From: Rosenbergiella nectarea
GTDB lineage: Bacteria; Pseudomonadota; Gammaproteobacteria; Enterobacterales; Enterobacteriaceae
Assembly (NCBI RefSeq): GCF_900111105.1
Contig: NZ_FOGC01000002.1
Coordinates: forward strand, 124,001 to 188,000
DNA length: 64,000 nucleotides
Direction of reading: 5' to 3'
Under the pieces are notes generated by a model. The model was given only the letters and a program-made list of their open reading frames with translations. It searched no databases and had not been told where the DNA came from. Below, piece by piece: positions 7,677-16,659 of this stretch. Numbering within the stretch: the stretch's first letter is position 1; the number at the start of each line of letters is the position of its first letter. The position numbers and the translations under genes are program-made.

Positions 7677-7946
7677 TTATCGTTGTTGTTTTCTCGTCAG
7701 GTTATCTAAATCTATAGACTCCTCACTGGATTCTGGCTGGCGTTGTTTACCCATCGCCTTTGCTTTACCATCGATACGAAAGCGAAGGTGTTTGGAAGCA
7801 GGATCCCAAGCGGGTAGGGTCAAGAGTTGATTTTCAAATAGCGCGGCGAATGCTTTGCTGTGTAGCGGGGCGAGGTACACGGAGATACCGGCGATCACAG
7901 AGTGCCGTAAAAAACGGCGACGTGATACGTTGACACTGCTCATCAT
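7677..7946 (-). pseudogene. Truncated Tat-signal N-terminus, probably of a periplasmic molybdenum hydroxylase large subunit
   Basis: From the ATG pair at 7946 (AAAGGAACG upstream) the product starts MMSSVNVSRRRFLRHSVIAG: a twin-arginine signal followed by a hydrophobic stretch. Then LPAWDPASKHLRFRIDGKAK resembles the start of the mature part of xanthine-dehydrogenase-like molybdopterin subunits, which usually continue KVTGQ. Here the sequence departs after GKAK into a charged Ser/Glu-rich stretch and stops. Those enzymes are over 700 residues, so this is a remnant. The family call is from memory of one motif. Confidence 0.5.
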
Positions 7947-8060
7947 GAAATACGTTCCTTTGATTGGGCTTTTATACAGCATGGGAACGCTTTCATGGTA
8001 ATTCGATGCCAATGAGTAAGTCTCCCTGACATCGACTTTTCTCGTTGACCGCGCTGGCAT

Positions 8061-9098
8061 ACTGCTCTGTTATTTTGTTATATAAATATTACCTATAACT
8101 TTTTAATATAACTATATAACCATTATTAATCGGCCAACTTTATCGCTTTACTTTGATAAAGAGCACTTTTCTGAGGTTTTTTCCGATGTAGCCTTCCTAG
8201 CTTGTTAGGGGCGAACGATGCTGACCTGAGCAGGAAGTGATGGGGCGGATCTTTTCGAGGGGGTATAGCGTGGGGAATTTTTATCTGCACTTAGCCTTGG
8301 AGAAAGCTCTTCGCTTTTCTGATCATATTATTAAATCTAATAAAAATATGAAATTTTTTTATTTTCTGTAATTTCATAAAAAATAATCCCATCTGGAAAA
8401 ATAAGTCTTATTTTGTGATATTAAATATCGATTTGGCGTTTTTTATTTTTAGGATTTTTTGTTTCTCAAGAAAATTATTTGCATGATTCTCAGAATCTAT
8501 TGCATTAAGGTCGGAGAGAAAGGGGGATATCCATAAGATATTTTATTGGCTAGAGATTATGTTAGAGAAAGCCTAGGTCTTTAATTGTGGTGAAAATAAA
8601 CGTTTGATCAAATTGCGAACTGCACCGTTAATTACATCCCTTCCCCTTCGTCCCTAACTCATTAAATTAATTGACTATTCACTATTGTGAAAAACGTCGA
8701 TTGATTGACTATTTATACCTCGATATGTATATGCTCTGAACCAATATATCGATAAAAAAGGCTATTTTTGATGTGTTTACTATGGAAATTATCCTTAGTG
8801 GGTTGTTTTTATCATTCTTTTTAGTTTCTTCAAACGGTATACCCTCGAGGATTCACCTGATTCTTATAAGTTCAAAATTTGTGACACACCTTACATAATT
8901 GCAAAGGTAACCGTGATTTATCAATAAAAAATATTTATTGAATATCTCGTTGCATTACTATGTCGTTTTCTCTACTTTCACTATTGCTTGAAGACTTAGG
9001 AATAATCTTACTCACTAAAAATTCTGCTTATTAAGCGGAACTAGCTCACGCGCATCTAAAAAATATAATTATCAAAAAATATTATTGAGGCTAATTCT
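8061..9098. other. Long AT-rich gap upstream of the adhesin gene
   Basis: About 1 kb with no convincing gene. It is strongly AT-rich from 8300 onwards, with many runs of A and T, and is probably the promoter and silencing region of the large adhesin gene. Short open frames (such as an ATG at about 8238) have poor context and were not accepted. Confidence 0.5.
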
Positions 9099-12000
9099 AT
9101 GATGAATATTGTTGCTTTATCGAAAGAAAAGGGAAGTAGCTATACAGAGCATTCTTCCGTCGTTACGCTCGACTCAGCATCGATATTGAAAATAGCCATT
9201 AGCCGTGAAGATATTAAAAGCTTTTCTCGTGTTAATAATGATTTGATTGTCGAACTTAATGACCATGAAAAAATCACTATTAAAAACTTTTTCACTGTTG
9301 GTGCAAATGGGCAGCACAGTGATTTAGTGTTAGAAGACCCGCATGATGGGACTTTGTGGTGGCTTGAAAACCCTGGTACCGATGCAGCGGCATATACATC
9401 AATCGATTCTTTAGCCGAAGTGGGTACACAAACTACAGCGAATGAGCACATAGGTGCTTGGACAATAGCTGGGGCTGCTCTGCTTGGTATAGGTGCCATG
9501 CTATTGGGAGCATCCAAGTCCGACCATAGACATTCGGATAATGACGATTCTGACAGTGAGTCTGGTAGTAAAACAACAACTACTACTGGCAATACTGTCG
9601 TGAATGGTGAAACGGGAGATACCACTGCTCCCACTGAGCCAAGCGGTATTCAGCTGAGCGATGACGGAAAAACGATCTCCGGCAAAGGCGAAGTAGGCTC
9701 AACGGTCACCGTCAAAGACGCCGAGGGCAATACGCTTGGCAGTGCAACGGTGGGCAGCGACGGCACCTTCAGCGTTACCCTTCCTACTGCGCAAACTAAT
9801 GGTCAAACCCTAAGCGTCACCTCTACTGATGCTGCGGGCAATACGTCTTCGGCGGCGACAATCTCCGCTCCAGATACTACGGTTCCGGCTGAACCAAGTG
9901 GTGTTCAGCTAAGCGATGACGGAAAAACGATTTCTGGTAAAGGTGAAGTTGGCTCAACAGTCACCGTGACCGATGCAAGCGGTAAAGCGCTAGGTACCGG
10001 CACAGTTGGTGCGGATGGGACGTTCTCAGTAACCTTAACCACACCACAAACCAACGGCCAAACCCTAAGCGTTGTCTCGACCGATACGGCGGGTAATGCC
10101 TCAGATCCCGCCAGTGTCACAGCTAAAGATACGACCGCGCTCGCAACACCGACTGATGTTGTTGTGAGCGATGACGGTGTAACGGTTACTGGTAAGGCTG
10201 AAGCGGGCTCAACGGTGGCTATTAAAGACGCTGCTGGCACAACTTTAGGCAGTGCAACGACAGCCGCTGACGGTACCTTCTCTGTGACTTTGTCGACAGC
10301 CCAAACTAATGGACAGGTATTGAGTGTTGCTGCCTCCGATAAGGCGGGTAATACCTCCATTGCAACGTCTGTTACAGCTAAAGACACCACGGCACCCGCA
10401 GCACCGACTGATGTTCTACTAAGCGATGATGGCGTAACCGTTACAGGTAAAGGTGAGATCGGATCGATTATTACGGTTACCAATATAAATGGTAAAGCGT
10501 TGGGAACCGGTAAAGTGGACAGTGATGGGACCTTCTCTGTCACTTTAGACGCCGCACAAACGAATGGGCAGACGCTCAGCGTTGCCGCTTCTGATACCAC
10601 AGGGAATACTTCCGAGACGGTTTCGGTAACGGCTAAAGATACTACGGCACCAAACGAACCTACCGATCTTGTGATAGATGACAGCAGTTTAATGCTATCA
10701 GGTAAAGGTGAAGAAGGGACAACCGTTAAAGTGTACGACAGTAACGGTAATGTTGTAGCCAGCGGGACAGTAAATGACGATGGCACATTTGAGGTCAAAC
10801 TACCTGAAGGGCTGTCAATAAATCAGGACTTATCAGTTACGCTCACTGACTCGTCAAACAATGAATCAGATAAGGGCATAGTTACCTACTCTGATAACAG
10901 TGGCTCTGGAACAGATGATCAGCTTATCGCCAATGCTGATACGCATACGGCAACGGTTACCGCTGTTCAAGATAACCTCACAGGAACATCGGGAAACATT
11001 GTTCAAGCGGTAGGGTTGACCGCGCTCAGTGTGGTCGATATATCGCTGTTCTCGTCCAACACCTTTGATTTTACAGTGAGTAATAATACGTCGGAAGACG
11101 TCACATTGGATGTGAGCGGTAGCGTAGCCTTAAGCGCTGTTGCGGGATTAACTTCTCTGCTATCACTGTTAGGGTTAAATAACTTTAGTGCTGATTTATC
11201 GGTGATTAATACGAGCACGGGTGAGGTTGTTCAAACTCTATCCAATGCTATTTCGATTAACGCTGGACTGGTTAACCTAACCTATAGCGGTTCGGTCTAT
11301 ATTCAGGGGTTGACCTCCGGAACGTATACCGTCGCAGTGTCATCCGCTAACTCATCTTCCGTGGTGGGAAGATTATTATCACTGTTGGTGAGCGCAAATG
11401 TTGGTACGGTACTGAGTGTCGATATTACCGATTCAGTCCAGTACGTGTTCGGTGAAACCAGCGGCAATGTATTAAGTTCTGATACTGCGGGAGATGTTGC
11501 GGATACTGGAACCAGTATTCATGTGACGAGCGTAGTGGCAACGAGTGTCGACGGATCGAGCGCGGTTACTGTGGCAAGTAGTGGCACAACAACCATTACT
11601 GGAGAGTATGGCGTCCTTACCATTGCTGCGGATGGAAGCTATAGCTATCAACCGACCAGCGGGAACAGTGATATCGGTAAATCGGATGTCTTCACTTATA
11701 CCATTACCAATGCGTCAGGACAGACTGCAACAGCGACCTTAACGCTGACTATTGAAGGTACGCACTCAACGGCGGTAGCGGATGTGGTATCACTTAGTGA
11801 TACCACCGTATTGGCAGCGGGTAGTAGTTTAACCTACACCACTGATACCTTGGTTAATGGGGTAACCGTTGCCAAAAATGCAGTGGTTACTAATTCGGTT
11901 TCACAATCGATCACGGTAGCTTCTGGAACAACATTAGATGACGCAAGCTTAGTACTAAAATTTACGGCAGCTAATAGTATTCTTAATCTATCAACCACGG

Positions 12001-13013
12001 TCGTATCAGGCACTTTAACGATACTGAATGTGACGACAGGCGAATCTGAGTCGTTAACCTTGAGTAATGCTTCCCTCCTATTAGGGACTAGTACGAGCCA
12101 AACTATCTCACTCTCCGATATGGGGTTAGCTGAGCTAACAGAAGGGAATTACACTATAACCTTAGCCTACAGTGCGACCAATAAGTCGGCTCTGCTTGGC
12201 GGTGCGGCGTTAACCATCACAAGTTCTCTTTCTGGAACTTCGGTCGATACGACTCACCACTATACCGTATCAGAAACCACGTCAGGCAATATCCTAGATG
12301 GCACTGACTCTGATAGCGTCGCCGACACCTTCGGTATTCAATATCAGTCCTTTACCATGACCGGCAATAACGCTTCAGGCACCTCGGTCTCTTATACGGT
12401 GAGTGGTGGCGATAAATCGATTACCGATTCGAGCGGCAGTACAGTGAGCGGTGATACGGCCACACTGTATGGCAAATACGGTACCTTAGTGATATCGAAT
12501 GAGGGTTCTTATACCTATACCTTAAAAGCCGGTATTGATACCTCGACCATTACCACTAAGGAGACATTCAGTTATTCATTGAACGATAGCGATGGCACCT
12601 CATCGACCGCTAAGTTAACCATCGATCTGCATCCAGTGATTACCGGTAGCGCCAATGCCGATACCATCGCAAGTACGGCGTATGACGATACCTTCACGAC
12701 AGGAAGTGGTGCGGATACCGTAGTTTACAAACTACTGGCTGATGATAATACCGGCGGTAATGGTAACGATACCTGGACCGATTTCTCTGCGGCACAAGGC
12801 GACCACATTGATGTCTCGGCGCTACTCGTTGGCTGGGATGGTAAGTCGAGCAGTTTAGGAAATTATATTTCGGTCAGCCACACCGATAATAATACCGTAG
12901 TCTCGATTGACCGCGATGGAACGGGTAGCCATTACAGTTCAGCGACATTAGTTACGCTAGAAAACGCCAACGTCACGCTCGATGAACTGATTGACCACAA
13001 TTCGTCATCATAA
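9099..13013 (+). CDS. BapA-like large repetitive adhesin, type I secreted
   Basis: A 1304-residue surface adhesin. Order of parts: a BapA-type prefix domain (about 1-95, ending LWWLENPG); a hydrophobic Gly/Ala stretch at 120-139, unusual for a secreted protein and possibly a retention plug; an acidic Ser/Thr linker; five tandem 85-residue Ig-like repeats (about 177-600); beta-rich modules, including two VCBS/cadherin-like units with YGVLTIAADGSYSY and YGTLVISNEGSYTY; and a C-terminal RTX-like block (GSANADTI, TGSGADTVVY, TDFSAAQGDHIDVSALL) that is the type I secretion target of this family. No N-terminal signal peptide. The following TolC, ABC and HlyD genes are its export system. The role in biofilm or plant attachment is inferred. 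GAGG lies 10 bases before the first ATG. Confidence 0.85.
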   Translation: MMNIVALSKEKGSSYTEHSSVVTLDSASILKIAISREDIKSFSRVNNDLIVELNDHEKITIKNFFTVGANGQHSDLVLEDPHDGTLWWLENPGTDAAAYTSIDSLAEVGTQTTANEHIGAWTIAGAALLGIGAMLLGASKSDHRHSDNDDSDSESGSKTTTTTGNTVVNGETGDTTAPTEPSGIQLSDDGKTISGKGEVGSTVTVKDAEGNTLGSATVGSDGTFSVTLPTAQTNGQTLSVTSTDAAGNTSSAATISAPDTTVPAEPSGVQLSDDGKTISGKGEVGSTVTVTDASGKALGTGTVGADGTFSVTLTTPQTNGQTLSVVSTDTAGNASDPASVTAKDTTALATPTDVVVSDDGVTVTGKAEAGSTVAIKDAAGTTLGSATTAADGTFSVTLSTAQTNGQVLSVAASDKAGNTSIATSVTAKDTTAPAAPTDVLLSDDGVTVTGKGEIGSIITVTNINGKALGTGKVDSDGTFSVTLDAAQTNGQTLSVAASDTTGNTSETVSVTAKDTTAPNEPTDLVIDDSSLMLSGKGEEGTTVKVYDSNGNVVASGTVNDDGTFEVKLPEGLSINQDLSVTLTDSSNNESDKGIVTYSDNSGSGTDDQLIANADTHTATVTAVQDNLTGTSGNIVQAVGLTALSVVDISLFSSNTFDFTVSNNTSEDVTLDVSGSVALSAVAGLTSLLSLLGLNNFSADLSVINTSTGEVVQTLSNAISINAGLVNLTYSGSVYIQGLTSGTYTVAVSSANSSSVVGRLLSLLVSANVGTVLSVDITDSVQYVFGETSGNVLSSDTAGDVADTGTSIHVTSVVATSVDGSSAVTVASSGTTTITGEYGVLTIAADGSYSYQPTSGNSDIGKSDVFTYTITNASGQTATATLTLTIEGTHSTAVADVVSLSDTTVLAAGSSLTYTTDTLVNGVTVAKNAVVTNSVSQSITVASGTTLDDASLVLKFTAANSILNLSTTVVSGTLTILNVTTGESESLTLSNASLLLGTSTSQTISLSDMGLAELTEGNYTITLAYSATNKSALLGGAALTITSSLSGTSVDTTHHYTVSETTSGNILDGTDSDSVADTFGIQYQSFTMTGNNASGTSVSYTVSGGDKSITDSSGSTVSGDTATLYGKYGTLVISNEGSYTYTLKAGIDTSTITTKETFSYSLNDSDGTSSTAKLTIDLHPVITGSANADTIASTAYDDTFTTGSGADTVVYKLLADDNTGGNGNDTWTDFSAAQGDHIDVSALLVGWDGKSSSLGNYISVSHTDNNTVVSIDRDGTGSHYSSATLVTLENANVTLDELIDHNSSS
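9627..10901 (+). repeat. Five tandem 255-base repeats inside the adhesin gene
   Basis: Equivalent proline codons fall at 9639, 9894, 10149, 10404 and 10659, an exact 255-base (85-codon) period. Each unit begins with P-x-x-(V/L)-x-(L/V)-S-D-D-G and contains GSTVTV and DGTFSVTL blocks. The last copy is the most divergent. Such arrays can change copy number by recombination. Confidence 0.85.
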
Positions 13014-13021
13014 TGATTAAG

Positions 13022-13044
13022 CGGGAGGCAACTCCCGTTTTTTT
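13022..13044 (+). terminator. Rho-independent terminator after the adhesin gene
   Basis: CGGGAG, loop GCAA, CTCCCG, then seven T. It lies 8 bases beyond the adhesin stop and before the TolC-like gene, so it should lower expression of the exporter relative to the adhesin. Confidence 0.9.
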
Positions 13045-13094
13045 ACGTCTGTAAAAAGTTAAAAGATTTACTATCGGCGCAAGAGATTGATTTT

Positions 13095-14516
13095 ATGAAG
13101 AAATTTTGCTTGATCACCTTAAGTAATTTAGTGGTTCGGGGAGTGTTGGGGATCAACATTATCATTAGCGTTCCAGCATTGGCGGATGAAGCGATAATCA
13201 GTGCACAACAGATGATCGGTGAGGAGAAGCTGCCAGATTTATACAGCGTCACGCCGAATGGTTCGGTACATAACGGCCAGCCACTGGATATGTCAGCAGC
13301 GGTTGCGATGGCGGTTAATTGGCATCCTACCATTACACAAGCAGTCGGTAAGTTATTTGAGCAATCGGCGAATGTGGATGTCGCTAAAGCGAAGTATTAT
13401 CCGCAAGTGAATGCTGGGGTGAATAATGGCTACAGCAACACTTACACCAATAAAGGATATTCCCCCTCAATCGATATCTCTCTTTCTCAGATGTTATACG
13501 ACTTCGGTAAGGTCTCCAGTTCTGTTCGCGCTGCCAATGCCGCGGTGGCTCAGCAACAAGCCGAAGTGATGTTAACTATCGACCAAGTTGCCCACGATAC
13601 TGCCTCTGCCGTCGTTCAAGTCCAAGGTTATCAGCAGCTGGTCACCATGGCCACCCAACAGCTTGACTCTTTAAAACAGATTGGTGACTTGATCCGACAA
13701 CGTAATACCGAGGGAGCCAGCCCGTTATCAGATGTCGTACAAACCGATACCCGTATTGAGGGGGCCCAAGCAACCTTGATGCAATACCAAGCCTCCTTAC
13801 AGCGCTGGCAGGCGACCCTTGCGACCTATATTGGCGTGGAAGGGGTAAACCGCGTGACGCAAGACGTGCCTGAAACGCTAACACGGGGCTGCGCGGTACA
13901 GCATCCCGATTATAAGTTAATCCCCTCGGTATTGGCGGCGTGGGCGGGTGCGAATCAAGCACAAGCCAATGTCGATAACGCCAACGCCCAAATGATGCCG
14001 ACGATCTCCTTGGAACCCGAAGTGACGCATTATGTAAATAACCATTACTCGGGCAGCAGCGAGTTGGATAAGACCCAATACACCGCCTCCATTCGTATGC
14101 AAATGCCGCTTTACCAAGGCGGGGGGTTGAGTGCCTCTCGTGATGCGGCAGAGCAAGCTTTATCGGCAGCCAATGCGGCGATCAAAGCGGCACAGTTAGA
14201 GGCTTATCAAAAATTGGCCACCTCACAAGATGAAGCCACTAACTTAGGGCAAACCTTGGTGATTCAACAGCGGCAACAAGCGCTTGGCGAGAAAACTTTG
14301 GGGCTTTATCAGGACCAATACTTGCAATTAGGCACACGTCCATTACTCGACCTGTTAAACGTCGATCAAGAAATTTTCCAAGCTAAATTTAGCCAGGCCC
14401 AAACACTGGCACAACTCAACAGTTTACAACTCGATTGCCTATTCAGCACTGGCATGATGCGTTCTGTATTCCGTCTCGATAACCGTCGAATTCAGGGAGT
14501 GGATATTCGCCCATGA
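13095..14516 (+). CDS. TolC-family outer membrane channel of the adhesin exporter
   Basis: A 473-residue outer membrane efflux protein with an N-terminal signal peptide (about 1-28). It has two repeated outer-membrane-factor halves rich in long Gln/Ala helices (for example AAVAQQQAEVMLTIDQVAHD and the later EQALSAANAAIKAAQLEAYQ) and the LPxYxGG-like beta turn (MPLYQGGGLSASRDAAEQAL) typical of TolC/LapE. It forms the trimeric tunnel for the type I system with the ABC ATPase and HlyD-like genes. Its stop overlaps the next ATG (ATGATTAA region) by four bases, a sign of translational coupling. Confidence 0.88.
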   Translation: MKKFCLITLSNLVVRGVLGINIIISVPALADEAIISAQQMIGEEKLPDLYSVTPNGSVHNGQPLDMSAAVAMAVNWHPTITQAVGKLFEQSANVDVAKAKYYPQVNAGVNNGYSNTYTNKGYSPSIDISLSQMLYDFGKVSSSVRAANAAVAQQQAEVMLTIDQVAHDTASAVVQVQGYQQLVTMATQQLDSLKQIGDLIRQRNTEGASPLSDVVQTDTRIEGAQATLMQYQASLQRWQATLATYIGVEGVNRVTQDVPETLTRGCAVQHPDYKLIPSVLAAWAGANQAQANVDNANAQMMPTISLEPEVTHYVNNHYSGSSELDKTQYTASIRMQMPLYQGGGLSASRDAAEQALSAANAAIKAAQLEAYQKLATSQDEATNLGQTLVIQQRQQALGEKTLGLYQDQYLQLGTRPLLDLLNVDQEIFQAKFSQAQTLAQLNSLQLDCLFSTGMMRSVFRLDNRRIQGVDIRP

Positions 14517-14851
14517 TTAAAAAAAAGCCTCAATCTCAACGCGACGAATGGGTCGATGCCATCACGTTAATCGCCAGACACTATCGACAATCCTTTTCAC
14601 CCGGTGCGCTGGATGCCGCCGTGCCGTGGTTATCTGAACAAAGTCTTCAAACCAAGCTACAGCACCTTTCCCGACTCGCTGGATTGAAATTTACCCTGTT
14701 GGACCAATCGGAAAAGTTAATCTCTGGGCTGCGTCTACCGCTGGTCGCGACCTTACAAAATGGTTCGGTTGTGGTCATCTCGAAAGCTTCGATGGACAAG
14801 ATTGTGTCGGCGTACGTTTTATGGAAGAGGACGGCTTGGTCAGTCAGATAA
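14513..14851 (+). CDS. Type I secretion ABC ATPase, N-terminal C39-like part (split by frameshift)
   Basis: Starts at an ATG overlapping the TolC-like stop and encodes the N-terminal peptidase-like domain seen in LapB/HlyB-type exporters (WVDAITLIARHYRQSFSPGAL, LSRLAGLKFTLLD, LPLVATLQNGSVVVIS). There is no catalytic Cys, as usual for this degenerate C39 domain. After VVVIS at about 14780 the frame runs out into a non-homologous tail and stops at 14851. The expected continuation (SFDGQDCVGVRFMEEDGLVS) is intact in the -1 frame and leads straight into the next entry, so one base has been lost near TCGAAAG. Confidence 0.8.
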   Translation: MIKKKPQSQRDEWVDAITLIARHYRQSFSPGALDAAVPWLSEQSLQTKLQHLSRLAGLKFTLLDQSEKLISGLRLPLVATLQNGSVVVISKASMDKIVSAYVLWKRTAWSVR

Positions 14852-16659
14852 GCGTAACCGAGCTGCTAGCGCAAACCGAGTCGGTCGTTGCTTTTCGTCC
14901 TATCGCGCCGGTTAAAGACAGCCGTACCGTTCAATACTTTTCGACCTATACACCTGATTGGTTGAAAAAGCTGATCATCAAGGATTTAAAACCTTACTTG
15001 CATGTAATGGTCGCGTCGTTCGTGATCAACTTACTGGCGCTTTCGGGTATTTTATTCTCGATGCAAGTCTATGATCGGGTCATTCCCGCGCAATCCTATC
15101 CTACGCTTTATGTCCTGTTTGGCGGTGTGATGATCTCTGTCATCTTCATGTTTATCTTGAAGTTGGCGCGAGGACATATTACCGATTTGTTGGCCAAGCG
15201 TGCCGATATTCGGGTCTCCGATCGGGTATTTGGTCATGCGCTACGATTAAAAAATTCCGCCATTCCTCGTTCGACGGGGAGCTTCATCGCCCAAGTTCGT
15301 GAGATCGAGCAAATTCGCGAGATGGTCACCTCGCGTACCGTTTCAGTCTTGGTGGACTTACCCTTCTTCTTACTTTTCCAACTAGTGTTAGTGATTGTTT
15401 CACCGTGGTTAAGTTGGATTGCACCCATCGCGGTAATTATTATGTTGGTGCCGGGGCTGCTCTATCAGAAAAAACTGGCGCGCTTAGCGCAGCAGAATCT
15501 ACAAGAAGTGACCTTGCGTAACGCTATTCTGGTGGAGAGTTTGCAAGGGATCCAAGATATTAAGTTGATGCAGGCCGAGAGCCGATTCCTTCAGCAATGG
15601 AACAGCTATATCAGCATTACCGCGGAGTCTGGCGTAAAAACGCGTCAATTAACCCATGGTTTGGTTGCCTGGGGGACAACGATCCAAAGTTTGGTCTACG
15701 CGGCCGTCGTTGTGGTGGGTGCGCCGCTGGTGATTAGCGGAGATATTACCACCGGTGCCATGGTCGCAGCCTCGATGCTCTCGACACGAATGATCGCGCC
15801 GATGACAGCCCTCTGTGGGGTGCTTGCTCGTTGGCAGCAAGTGAAGGTGGCGAAACATAGCCTCGACCAACTCATGGCACTGCCTGTCGAAGATCATCCA
15901 GATGAGATGAAGGTTCACCGGGCGCTACTCCATGGTAACTATGAGCTTCAGCAAGCCACCTTTAGCTATGGTCAAGATCATGAATCGATCCCTCTGCAAG
16001 TGAATAAACTCTCGATTGCCGCGGGTGAAAAAATTGCGTTATTGGGTCGGATGGGGGCTGGAAAATCGACGCTGTTACAAGCGTTGAGTGGTAACTTGGA
16101 GAAGGTCTCCGGTCAAGTGCGACTCGACGATTTAAGTTTAGAGCATATCGATATGGCAGACATGCGCAGGAATATCGGTTTACTGACGCAAGAAGCCCGT
16201 CTATTCCATGGCACCATTCGCGACAATCTATTACTTGGGCGACCCACCAGTGATGACGAAGAAATCTTTGAAGTCTTAACACTTACTGGTGCCATCGATT
16301 TTGTTCGACAACTCCCCTTAGGTTTAGAGCATCCGATTATGGAAGGAGGAACGGGGCTTTCTGGTGGGCAGCGTCAATCGTTATTGTTATCGCGCACCCT
16401 ATTACGTGATCCCAATATCGTATTACTCGACGAGCCAACCGCATCGTTCGATGAACCGTCCGAAAAACAGTTTATTGAGCGGCTAGAACAATGGATTGGT
16501 CATCGCACCTTAATTATTGCGACGCATCGTGCCGCCATCCTATCGCTCACGGAACGGGTGATTGTTTTAAAAGAGGGACGTATCGCCATGGACACCTCAC
16601 GTGAAGAGTTATTCAAAACGAAAGGCAAAGAGGCTAGCCCTCAAGGAGCTTCGCAATGA
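14821..16659 (+). CDS. Type I secretion ABC transporter ATPase for the adhesin (LapB/HlyB type), main part
   Basis: Energises export of the adhesin across the inner membrane. The 612-residue frame holds the six-helix membrane domain (about 45-330) and the nucleotide-binding domain (about 365-590) with Walker A GRMGAGKST at about 408, Q-loop LLTQEARLF, signature LSGGQRQ, Walker B IVLLDEP and the switch His in ATHRA. The ATG at 14821 lacks a ribosome-binding site and lies inside the conserved run VGVRFMEEDG, so it is probably not the native start; the true N-terminus is in the preceding entry, out of frame by one base. It may still be expressed if the shift is an assembly error or by rare slippage. 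The stop overlaps the HlyD-like start. Confidence 0.85.
   Translation: MEEDGLVSQISVTELLAQTESVVAFRPIAPVKDSRTVQYFSTYTPDWLKKLIIKDLKPYLHVMVASFVINLLALSGILFSMQVYDRVIPAQSYPTLYVLFGGVMISVIFMFILKLARGHITDLLAKRADIRVSDRVFGHALRLKNSAIPRSTGSFIAQVREIEQIREMVTSRTVSVLVDLPFFLLFQLVLVIVSPWLSWIAPIAVIIMLVPGLLYQKKLARLAQQNLQEVTLRNAILVESLQGIQDIKLMQAESRFLQQWNSYISITAESGVKTRQLTHGLVAWGTTIQSLVYAAVVVVGAPLVISGDITTGAMVAASMLSTRMIAPMTALCGVLARWQQVKVAKHSLDQLMALPVEDHPDEMKVHRALLHGNYELQQATFSYGQDHESIPLQVNKLSIAAGEKIALLGRMGAGKSTLLQALSGNLEKVSGQVRLDDLSLEHIDMADMRRNIGLLTQEARLFHGTIRDNLLLGRPTSDDEEIFEVLTLTGAIDFVRQLPLGLEHPIMEGGTGLSGGQRQSLLLSRTLLRDPNIVLLDEPTASFDEPSEKQFIERLEQWIGHRTLIIATHRAAILSLTERVIVLKEGRIAMDTSREELFKTKGKEASPQGASQ

Noticed and set aside
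7505-7717. A 70-codon plus-strand open frame
   Set aside because: The minus strand carries the more protein-like sequence over the same bases, and the plus frame has no ribosome-binding site.
8238-8369. A 43-codon open frame MGRIFSRGYSVGNF in the gap upstream of the adhesin
   Set aside because: AGGAAG lies too close to the ATG, the composition is irregular and the region is AT-rich with no other coding sign.
9905-10798. A 297-codon open frame on the minus strand through the adhesin repeats
   Set aside because: It is the antisense of the Thr/Ser/Gly-rich repeats; the product is a monotonous Val/Ser/Pro string and has no start signal.
9627-10901. CRISPR array
   Set aside because: The period is 255 bases, all in frame, coding for Ig-like domains; there are no short direct repeats with unique spacers.
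13642-14156. Minus-strand frames over the TolC-like gene
   Set aside because: Shadows of the Gln/Ala-rich helices in the correct frame.
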